Notes under the pieces: generated by a model | The model's input: the letters and a program-made list of their open reading frames with translations, nothing else | The model's database searches: none | Told to the model about the DNA's origin: nothing | Part shown: positions 55,324 to 64,000 of the stretch, in pieces | Numbering within the stretch: the stretch's first letter is position 1 | How the letters are laid out: every line of letters begins with the position of its first letter | Assembly: GCA_031772625.1 (NCBI GenBank) | Contig: CM062818.1 | Span: 1,283,140,277-1,283,204,276, forward strand | Source: Pinus tabuliformis | Taxonomy: Eukaryota > Streptophyta > Pinopsida > Pinales > Pinaceae | DNA length: 64,000 nucleotides | Direction: 5' to 3' | Translations under genes and position numbers: made by a program

Positions 55324-56948
55324 TTGGAGAATCCAATTTGGCTCAGACTTGTGGCATTGGAAACAGGATGCAGAGGGCTACTACAGGTAGCAGTTTCAGA
55401 ACTTAAATATCTGCAAGTGCAGAGTTACAGTCATTTCAAGTTCGAGGTCCTAAAATCAATAAAAAGCAAGATGAGGAAGTTTGATGGCAAGGATCCGGTA
55501 AATGGATACTTCAGATGGAGCAATATTTTGATCTACATGGTGTGCAATTGTTACAAAAGGTATGTATTGCATCTGCATATTTAGAACCAGATCAATTTTT
55601 ATGGTACGAAGGGCTTTGTTATCGTAAACAACTTGTTACGTGGTCAATTTTCACGGAGGAAATGATAGCACATTATGAGGATACAAAGAGCAACACCTTC
55701 TCTAGAGAAACACCACAACAATTGGAAAGAGTAAAAGGGCTTTGTGACATATTTGAAAGTAAAATTATGGCAACAAGGAAGTCTACCCCTCACAACTATA
55801 AAGATGGACGTGTTGTTCCTCCTAGCCTTCCACAACCTACAAGGGTTACACCACAACAATTGGAAGAAAAAAGAGAAAAAGGGCTTTGTTACAATTGTGA
55901 TAGCAAATGCACTAAAGGTTATAAGTGTGCTGAGAAGAAATTATTTTACATAGAGTATGAAGAGGAGGAAGAAAAGGATCAAGAAACATCAAAAGAAGAG
56001 GATATATGCCAGGACTCGACCCCAGAGAAAGAAGAAATGAATCAGAACATATCTTGTAAACTATTGGCAAGAATGACCACTCCTCAAACTCTCAAGATAG
56101 AAGGAAATATCAAGAATAAAAAGGTGCAAGAAGTGAAAGATCACATCAAGAAAGAAGAAATGAATCCAACCATATCTTGTAATTCACTAGTCGGAATTAC
56201 CACTCCTCAAACTAGCAAGACAGAAGGACATATCAAGAAGAAAAATGTTCAAGAAGTGAAAGATCACATCGAGCATCAAGAAATGAATCCGACCATATAT
56301 TATAAAGGATTGGAAGAAATTACCACTCCTCAAACTCTAAAGATAGAAGGACATATCAAGAAGAAAAAGGTTCAAGCAGTGAAAGATCATATCGAGCATC
56401 AACAACAAGTTCTCCAACTTTTAAAGGATAGCGCCACTTCGGTGCAAAATCAAATGAAACAACAGGTAGATCAACATCATAGTGAAAAATGTTTTGATGT
56501 AGGCAATTGGGTATTTTTACTGCTACATCTAAAGCAAGCTATTTATGAGAAGGAAATGTTGGCAATACTACATGCACTTAAAAAATGGCGACCTTACCGA
56601 ATGGGAGGACTCTTCAAGGATGAGGATGTGGAAGCATTGTTTTGTGCTATTTATATTATCCAACCAGATTGGATAACCGAAGCAAGGGATGAAAGTAAGA
56701 AGGACGAAGAAGTATGGCCACTTATTCAAAAGTTTCAAAAGGTCTAAATTCAAACAATATTGCCAGAAATTGAAGAGGAAGGAAAAATCATATTGGAACC
56801 TAGAGCAGTCATAGAAACAAGAACTCGACAGCTACGGAATCGATCAATTTCAGAGTATCTCATCAAGTGGAAGAACTTACCCGCTGAATATTCCACATGG
56901 GAGGACAAGAATTTTATACAGAAGCATCAAGAACTACTCAAGCGTTGA
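55324..56948 (+). pseudogene. Element D mosaic ORF: gag pieces, pre-protease repeats, integrase tail, RNase H piece, chromodomain
   Basis: A gag start (FDGKDPVNGYF near 55,480) is one frame away from the main ORF, which runs 55,515-56,948 with a single TAA at 56,745 (probably a former CAA). Order in the protein: a gag capsid fragment; zinc-knuckle-like CYNCDSKCTKGYKC (about 55,890); acidic linker; three tandem copies of a roughly 43-residue unit (MNPTISC ... TPQT.KIEG.IKKKKVQ) that resembles the segment just before a gypsy protease active site, but with no DSG; an integrase-tail-like FDVGNWVFLLLHLKQ; an RNase H-like YEKEMLAILHALKKWRPY; a linker; then a chromodomain (ISEYLIKWKNLPAEYSTWED). The integrase tail precedes the RNase H piece, the reverse of normal pol order. 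Confidence 0.75.
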
Positions 56949-56976
56949 GGACAACGCTTTTTGAAGGAGAGGGGCA

Positions 56977-57310
56977 TGTTAGGCCCCTATACTACTAGTG
57001 TAACCCCTTATTGTTATTAGTATAACCCACTTATTATATTGATGTACCCATGTAGTACCCATATTGTTACTATTGTGCCCCATAGAAGCCCACTATTGTT
57101 ATTATTGTGGCCCTTACATTATTATTGTTATGTCGGCTCTGATTATGTTATAACCCCTTAGACTCCTATATATAGAAGGGAGGTATTTTCATTTGTATCA
57201 TCCAAGAATTGTTCATTTATGTAATGTAAAGGAGGTTGCCCCCTCGAAGAGGCTGAATTATAAGGCGTTGATCTATCTTTTCTATCTTTTCTTGAGCTGG
57301 TTTCATAACA
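56977..57310 (+). repeat. Element D 3' LTR
   Basis: 334 bp, near-identical to the 5' LTR, followed by TCCTA. Confidence 0.96.
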
Positions 57311-58154
57311 TCCTATCTCTGGTTGGTTCATTGTATTCATTAATGAAAAGTTAATTTATTTTATTTTCATGTGTAAATGTACTATGTATATATGGATTTT
57401 GATGGCTGATATGTTCATTGTAATTATGTTCCTATTATGCTGGTTAGATGCATATTTTATGGTAGCAACTTTGTTTGGTTCTCAACATGTTTTTAATTGT
57501 ATTTGAATGGATATTGTATCTATGACCTAATAAATGATAAGGCAACAAAAGACATGAGGAAACAATGGTTCATGGTGATTCTAAAATAAGTATGATATCC
57601 TTACACTTAATTATGTTGTTTATACCTGTAGGTAACATGTTGACAATATGTTTGATGAAATGCCTGTCATGGCTAGTAGGGGTCTGGTTAAGGTCTTGAT
57701 CAACTATTTACTTTTGCAACATTATTTGCTTGTACTTTACTTGATTCTGAGCTTTCGTTCCATTCTGGGCAATGGCCTGGGCTCTGGGCCTAAAAACATG
57801 GCTTAAATCTCAGGGTCGTTGGTAGAGAATTGGCAAGTTTGGTCCATAGTCGCTAACAGGCAGGCCTATGAGAGCAACGTTAGGTCTCTGGTCACTCCCT
57901 TTCCCATAGCATGAGAGTGACTATGGCCTAAGTGGTCCATAACATTAGTGGGACCCAAGGATAGGCTATCTGAGTGGCTGACTTGTTTGTTGAAGTTTCT
58001 GTTGATCATGTTGGATGACTGTGTGTGATGTTCCGTCGATTCCACTTCCTTAAGGTTACCTAGGAGGTTGAATCTAATCATAGTAGCCTCTCGTCTCATG
58101 TTTACCCCGGTTGGCATGGTTACTTGGGTGAATGTTGGAGGAGGGTGTTACAGA

Positions 58155-58170
58155 GTGGTATCAAATCATG
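58155..58170 (+). promoter_or_regulatory. Element E primer-binding site
   Basis: TGGTATCAAATCATGG, three bases after the LTR, is close to the Met-type TGGTATCAGAGC site with changes in the middle. Confidence 0.7.
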
Positions 58171-58845
58171 GTTCAAATCTCAGAATGGATGGGTTGAATG
58201 TGCTAGTCATGCATGTATGTCAGTTGCATGTGTGTCTCTTACACTTATATACTTGTTTCAATTGCTTGATGTTAGATTAGGGTTGTAGAATGGTTATCAT
58301 GGAGAATTTGATGTAGATTCCATGAAGAGTATTTGATATGAGTATGTGACTGACTGTATATGGTTATTTGTCACTTACATGTTGATTTTATGTCACCTAC
58401 ATACATCCTTATATGTTAGGTTACATTTAGAATATTTTGATTTCATGCATCAGTCTTGTAGGTTGATTGCAATAACAGATCGATTATCCTTGACTACATG
58501 CGTTTATGCAAATTTGTAGTTGGTTAGGCATTGCTTATGCATGTTGTTGGTTACATGTAGCAATGTGTATAATGGATTAATGGTCGTTGTCATGCATGAT
58601 GTCATAGCATGCATTGTTGATATGGCATTGCATTGATGACTGGATCCTAGTTAGAGTGATGTTTATGTGTTGATACATTTATTTTTGTATGTCTATACAC
58701 TGCTATGATTATGTTATACATGTATTACAATGATTTGGTGATCTTGCAGACAAGGTATCCTCCTTTAGATAATCTAAGGTATGTTGGTTTATTGTGATTT
58801 GGTTTATCCGACATATTATGCATTGCAGGAAGAGAAAGAGATCAA
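58171..58845 (+). other. Element E leader
   Basis: AT-rich leader without a supported ORF. An acceptor-like TGCATTGCAG lies at about 58,820-58,829, just before the gag ATG. Confidence 0.5.
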
Positions 58846-60160
58846 ATGGCTAGCAAGGTGGTAGACTACGTAGAATCTCCCTATGCGTTAGATGAGAAAC
58901 ATGGTGTGGGGCATACTTCTGATTTGGACAATACATTGAGAAGATTGAAGGAAAAGATAAGGATTTGTAAGGAAGATAATGATCGAATCAAATAGGAACA
59001 AGAGAATAAAGCAGAGGTCAATGATATACTTCTTCAGAGTTTCTCAGAACTGTAGCAACAAGGGCTGCTTCGGATCATCCATGCACATGAGGATGGGACT
59101 AATGGAGCATATGGCAATAGATCTCCTAGTAGACAAAAGTTGGATAGATCTGACACAGTGAGATATGGAAGGTTGTTGGACACTCCAGAAAGGAGGGGTG
59201 ATGAGTACAAGTATTATTCTATTTCTGGTTTTGATAGACATCATGATTGTCATCACTATCATCCTTACAGGAGGATTGATAAGGGGTACTTACTGGATGA
59301 ATTCAAGAAAGAAAAACCACCTACTTTTGATGGAGATGTGAAGAAGTTAGAAGATGTAGAGTCTTGGATACTTGGCATGAACAAATTATTTGAGTTGCAT
59401 GAGAACAAGGATAACATGAAGGCCAGAATAACTATCTTCAGCTTGAAAGGTAAAACAAACATCTGGTGGAAATATTTTAAGCGGGTTAGAGACATCAGGA
59501 CAGATGACTTGAGTTGGTGGAAATTCAAGAGGGTTTTCAGGAAGAAGTACTTGTCAAAAAGGTACTATGATAGTAAGGAAAAATAATTCTATGAGTTAAA
59601 GATGGGATCAATGATAGACGAAGAGTACATGACCAAGTTTCTAGAACTATTGAGGTATGTATCGTATCTTACTGATGAGAAGGCTAAAGCTCAGAGATTT
59701 ATTAGCTGTTTTCCATTAGCATTTAGAGATCGGATTGAGTATGATGAGCCTCGATCACTTGAGGAAGTTATTGGGAAACTGAAGCATTATTATGAGCAAT
59801 CAAAGCGTAAGAATGAATCTCAGCATGGATGGAAGGGAAAAGACAAAGGTAGAGGTAAAGGGCAGCCTAAGAGGACAAGGCCTCAACATGCAGATGGGAA
59901 AGAAAATGTGGCTCCACAAAAGAGATTTAATGCAGCTAGACAGGGACATGGATCATAGCAGCAACAACATAGAGGCGATGGCACTAGTCGGTTGGAGTGT
60001 TGGACATGTGGTGAGGAACACCTTAGGAGAGATTGTCCAGAGCATTATGGTGGAAGGCCTAAGATATACGGTGTATAGGAGGTGTAGAATATTGGGGATG
60101 TTGGTAAGAGTATTCCACGTATCTATGTAGTAGTGGACAGTGGGAAAGATGAACACTAGG
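58846..60160 (+). pseudogene. Element E gag and start of protease
   Basis: The ATG at 58,846 opens one frame that continues to 60,160 with stops only (58,993 TAG, 59,053 TAG, 59,584 TAA, 59,956 TAG, 60,076 TAG and one nearby). Features: an N-terminal coiled-coil-like stretch; a Retrotrans_gag capsid (PPTFDGDVKKLEDVESWI, KGKTNIWWKYFKR, FRKKYLSKRYYDSK); a basic linker; a zinc knuckle CWTCGEEHLRRDC near 60,000; and the first protease residues VVVDSGKDEH near 60,130. Element F interrupts it there. Every stop is TAG or TAA at plausible Gln positions. Confidence 0.85.
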
Positions 60161-61178
60161 TGTTGGCTTAGCGGGCCTTGACCCAGGTTCAGAGTTAAGT
60201 TTTCCAAGAAAATCCCTACACTACTGACCCTCTCAGCATTAGCTCGCAGAGTGCGGGCTAAACTCTCACCCGAAGCAGTATGGGGGGATGCTGGAACCAA
60301 GTTTTTGCACCCAGAGATGAGAGTGATGTCGTTTTATGCCCTAACCCTACCTTTGTGTAGATCGATAGGCCTTTAAGTCTTATCGATATAACTTACTTTA
60401 ACTAATTTATAGACCTTCACGAAGGTATATGACTATCTTTCACGGACCCTAAACAGGTGAATCAACCACTTACGTGCCTCTGTGATTACTCGTAATTCCG
60501 TATTTACCCATATCAGCTTAAGTGTTCAATAACTTTAACATGCAACAAGATATTCTTCGCGTAAACAATTATTATTACTTGCATTCATATGACAATATAA
60601 ATCATGTAAAATCATGCATCAATACAATATTAACTCATAAACCCATCATTCATCATAACATAATAGCACATTCATTCATAACAGAAATAAATAGCCAAAA
60701 CACAGGAATTGCTGGAATAATCTCTTTATTAATACTTTAGTTCTGCTTACAGACTCAAGACTTCCTTGTGCACTCAGTTGCAGGGGTTCGCGCACCCAGC
60801 TGCAGACTCTACTCTAGGCCTCTACGCACACAGATGCAGAGCCTCTCTTCTACTCTAAGGCTTCTTTGCTCTTTCTTCTACTGACCCATTACATTTATCT
60901 TCATTCTCTGTTTTCTACTTCTTCCTTAGACTCTCTAAGACTCTCCTTTTTATACAATCCCATGGTCCGCGGACAATGGGTAGGTCTATACAAGCCGACA
61001 CAACTTACATAAAAGAAAGGTAAAACCCTTTATGACACTTTACTATCTACGCACTCTGTGACCACAACTTGCAGAGACTCTACATTCTTTACAACAAAAA
61101 TTGGGCTTTCTACTCCAAAACATGGGCTTTTGCCCCAAAATTGACCATAGGGGACCCTGTCCCAATAGGCCCCCAACA
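60161..61178 (-). repeat. Element F LTR (probably its 3' LTR)
   Basis: 1,018 bp with TGTTGG and CCAACA ends. On the minus strand it has a strong TATAAAAAGGAGAG box at about 60,940-60,955. The adjacent ORF is also on the minus strand and ends 28 bases from it, so I read the element as minus-oriented with this as the 3' LTR. No clear polypurine tract is seen at the junction, so orientation is not proven. Confidence 0.7.
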
Positions 61179-61205
61179 CAAATATCATGACTTGCCCTTG
61201 AGTCA

Positions 61206-64000
61206 CTATGCTAGTGCGAATACCTTACCACGGAGACCTCCTAGCTCTACTTGTGCTAGTTCTACCTCAACTGTGCTCTATGTGGCTGCCTGTTTGATTT
61301 GCTCCACTGGCCACTCTATTGTTGGTCCTGCAATGTCTTCCTTGATCTTCTGCTATGTTCTCTGTAGGCTTGCCAAATTCTCTTCAATGGTGGCAAAGAT
61401 AACATAGGCCTCATCCAGTAAAGGCCCCAATATAGCCTTGAGGACTTCCTCTTTCCTCTACGCTACCTCCACCTGTTCGAGCAACTATTTTGCCTCATGC
61501 AGCTTGGCCAATCACTATGATATAGCGACGGTGCATGCCGTCATTCTTGCTTCATCGTATCGCTACCACAATTCACGTGATTCTGGCCTCTGTAGGTTAG
61601 GGTCTTCTTGTAGTGATGTGACTACCTCCATGGATTGCTCAAAAAGCATGATGCAATCCACCACCACGGCATCCACCACTACAACTCCATCCTTTAGAGC
61701 TACTTCACACTATTCTCTAACCTTTGGCGGAGTTGAAGGCTGTGACTTCAACTCTAACTCTGTAATATTCAAGTTCAGTTCAAACTAAACCTTGGCCACT
61801 TCCATATTCGTGTCACACACACCTATAGCCAACTTCCTGATCTTCACATCCACCGATGCTTCCTCTAGGATATGCAGTTCATGGACTGTTTTGCATGCCT
61901 CGGCCACCACGACTGCAGTTTGTTCATTTTGCACTTGAACTTTCTTCCATGCTTCCAGCGCTGTTGTTTTCTCCACAAACATTTGTTCATTCTTGACCTT
62001 GTACTCGCTGATCATGCTCAGTGCGTGCTGCTCTCGAGCCTTAATTTCTGTGATCTCACCCACTTGCAGTGTGTGAAGGAACTCACTGGGGAGTGCGGCC
62101 AAGTTGAGGCCCACATTCTTCAAAGTGCTGACAATAGCCTTGTCAGCAGCCGCCTCTGCGATCAAAGCTCCATCAAGCAATGTGACTGCCAGGAGATGCA
62201 TTGACTGAACCATCTATGCTACTTGAGCGATCCCCAGTGCCAAAATGGTTGATGCATCGCTGCTCTTTCCTGTGCCTGCCTAGAGTCTCGTTGTTTGGAT
62301 CTACAGCTCGCACAAACCCGTCTGTATGGTGATTAGTGCTTGCTTTTGCTACTGCTCAAACTGCTGCAGCAGTTCTCCTATTGTATCCCACACCTTATCT
62401 CCAATATCATCCAAGTCTCCCTCCATCAAGGTAATTGGATCTAGCGATGACTTAGTGGATTTTGTCTTCTTGTGCGTCCTTCCTTCTCCTCCTCTCTGTA
62501 CCGCTTCACTCGGAAGGGAGTGCTCTCTTGCTAATCTCCGCCACCTTGCTCTGGTCGTTCTTCTTCCTCTATTTGGGGCAAAGGAGACTTCTGACTTTTT
62601 TTAGAGCCGCGCTCTTCCTGCTCTGCCTGTTCCTTTGCAGCGCACTCTGCTTCTACCCGGGCCTTCTCCTCGGCCTCTTTCTTCCTCTTCTCAGCCAACA
62701 GCTGAACCCTATATCTGGCTGCTTCCTTTTTCTTCTTCTCCATGGACTTGCTAGTCTCAGAGGCCACATCAGATACAGAATTCCAGTTTGCTGGCCAACA
62801 CTTGATGACCTCTGCAATAGCGTCATCTGTAACCAGATAGGGTAAGTCAAACCATTTCTGCTCGAGGTCCTTGAGCGACCGGATGTAAACATGGTGGAAG
62901 TCTGCTTTGAACACTACGTACCCCAAGAGTTTCTCAAACACGATTGATGACAACCACGGCTTCTAGTTGATGGCCAAGCGAATGCTTGCCTCCATTGGTA
63001 CCCAAAATTTTTTCTCTCTGTGACCCGCGTAACATCTTTGGTGTCCAAGAGAGATGCAAACTTTGCCGCTTCGGGTAAATCGTTCTCCTAAGGAGGAAAC
63101 TGACTATCCTTCGTCAGATCCCACACGACCAGCACAATTGAGAGAAACAACCACAAATAATGAAAGGTATTACTATCGTTCTATGCCTCTCTATAGTTTG
63201 TGAGGAACTTACTACACAGGTAGCATGCCCAGTTGAATTGTACACCCTCCACTCACTGAGCTGCCAATGAAACCATTGGTGCCGGCACCTCGTCCGCGTA
63301 GCACTTTTGCATAACTTTTCCACCCAGAATCTGCGTAGCAATTTTGGCCACCCCTGCGGCTTTTTGACAAGTTTAAACTTGTCCTTCATCTTCTCAGCGA
63401 GGTTGCGCTCACTGGTCCTTCTGCCAAATGCCTTGGCCGGATTCAGTCCAGAGTGCGGTAATAATGTGATTTGATGGATCAGCATATCTGTGATATGGAT
63501 TGGCTCATTTAACCACAAGCACCAGTAATGCTGGTAATTGAACACCCATGCGGCTTTTTGACAAGTTTAAACTTGTCCTTCATCTTCTCAGTGAGGTTGC
63601 GCTCGCTGGTCTTTCTGCCAAATGCCTTGGTCAGATTCAATCCAAAGTGCGGTAATAATGTGATTTGATGGATCAGCATATCTGTGATATGAATTGGCTC
63701 ATTTAACCACAAGCACTAGTCATGCACCAGGCAAAACAACTGCTTAATTATAATCAGGTTGATATTTGACCGATGATAGTACGGCACCCATAACAGGTTC
63801 AACAACCTTGACTTGTTGACTCCACGAATCCATTCCACTGGCTCCAACGCAGTGACACAAGAATCCTTGTAGAAAACCCTCTGTAGCAAGGTGTCAGTAG
63901 CAAGGTGGGGGAACTACTCATGGTCTACCAATTCCCAGTATTCAAGCTTCAAGTGTGGGACCTATGCCAAGTGTGGAACTTCAAAGGTGATGTTCTCCGC
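61206..64000 (-). pseudogene. Long coiled-coil ORF of element F, truncated by window edge
   Basis: On the minus strand a protein can be followed from the right edge to a TAG at 61,206, over 900 codons, with scattered stops and shifts. The N-terminal part seen (LEYWELVDHE, EPIHITDMLIHQITLLP, GLNPAKAFGRRTSER, KMKDKFKLVKKP) is globular. The middle (62,600-62,800) is an Ala/Glu/Lys/Arg-rich coiled coil; the C-terminal half (61,785-62,213) is helical with a KAREQHALSMISEYKVKNEQ-type coiled coil. A 193-bp tandem duplication at 63,357-63,730 breaks it. Its overall plan resembles the ORF at 2,475-5,834 but the sequences differ. Function unknown; it is not gag or pol. Confidence 0.55.
63357..63730. 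repeat. 193-bp imperfect tandem duplication
   Basis: The block starting GCGGCTTTTTGACAAG at 63,357 recurs at 63,550 with about 10 differences. It duplicates part of the F ORF and puts the second copy out of frame. Confidence 0.9.

Larger units (their letters stand above)
54550..57310 (+). mobile_element. Compact non-autonomous chromovirus derivative 'D', nested in the E LTR
   Basis: Two 334-bp LTRs (54,550-54,883 and 56,977-57,310) that look nearly identical; perfect TCCTA target duplication (54,545-54,549 and 57,311-57,315); Met-type primer site at 54,886; purine tract GGAGAGGGGCA before the 3' LTR. Total 2,761 bp. It codes a mosaic of chromovirus fragments and lacks RT, most of RNase H and the integrase core, so it would need another element's enzymes. 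Confidence 0.95.
53355..58151 (+). repeat. Element E 5' LTR, interrupted by element D
   Basis: About 2,031 bp once D and one TCCTA copy are removed. It has TGTAACA/TGTTACA ends, a possible CATAAAAAGG TATA box near 53,650, and a tandem array of GGTAAAGCC ... GGGCCTAGTGATCC units at about 54,100-54,370. Confidence 0.8.
53355..60160 (+). mobile_element. Ty3/gypsy element 'E', 5' portion
   Basis: An LTR beginning TGTAACATCCC (53,355) and ending GGGTGTTACA (58,151) is followed by a Met-type primer site and a gypsy gag that breaks off at 60,160, where element F begins. Element D (54,550-57,310) lies inside the LTR. The 3' half is not in the window. Confidence 0.8.

Noticed and set aside
61069-62204. 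Plus-strand ORFs in the F region (61,069, 61,438, 61,872)
   Set aside because: Opposite-strand shadows of the coiled-coil frame or of the LTR; composition (Ser/Cys/Thr-rich) has no domain signal.

Overview
This window is plant nuclear DNA made almost entirely of LTR retrotransposons inserted into one another. I find no convincing host gene, rRNA, tRNA or CRISPR array. The families suggest a seed plant, and I lean to a gymnosperm (conifer): a SIRE-like Ty1/copia element, Tat-lineage Ty3/gypsy elements with a tRNA-Arg-type primer site, an archaeal-type RNase H and an antisense gene, chromodomain gypsy elements, and long old LTRs with much C-to-T decay. That taxonomic call is inference.

Layout. 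(1) 1-5,834, minus strand: a decayed gypsy-like element with a long coiled-coil ORF upstream of gag, carrying a palindromic MITE at 1,452-2,069. (2) 7,041-48,539: a copia element, 'copia A', with 1.5-1.6 kb LTRs. Its gag is split by two later insertions. The first is the Tat-type element 'B' (9,515-35,073, target duplication ATATG). The second is chromovirus 'C' (35,441-42,710, target duplication GATCA). B's gag is itself split by a related non-autonomous Tat element 'A2' (14,609-24,556, target duplication CATAT). (3) 48,540-51,259, minus strand: the 5' part of a second copia element, 'H', whose LTR holds another MITE copy. (4) 52,247-53,253: a solo LTR with target duplication CAATG. (5) 53,355-60,160: the 5' LTR and gag of gypsy element 'E'. 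Its LTR is interrupted by a compact mosaic chromovirus derivative 'D' (54,550-57,310, target duplication TCCTA). (6) 60,161-64,000, minus strand: one LTR and a long coiled-coil ORF of element 'F', which runs off the window.

The most interesting system is in the paired Tat elements B and A2. Both carry, antisense to gag-pol and just upstream of the 3' LTR, an apparent two-exon gene for a plant-mobile-domain-like protein. The splice junctions match between copies, neither copy has an internal stop, and differences are mostly synonymous. A long 5' intron and a TATA-like box lie upstream. The intron is packed with CAGCGCGG/CCGCGCTG palindromes that also occur in the LTR upstream of the sense TATA box and in the 5' leader. 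A2 has lost capsid, RT, RNase H and integrase but keeps an intact 570-codon zinc-knuckle/protease ORF and the intact antisense gene. The Tat elements also carry a family of small hairpins with a conserved loop and changing, still complementary stems. Element D is a second non-autonomous design: one nearly intact ORF of rearranged chromovirus pieces ending in a chromodomain.

All boundaries and frame calls come from reading the sequence by eye. Family names rest on recognised motifs; no database search was run.
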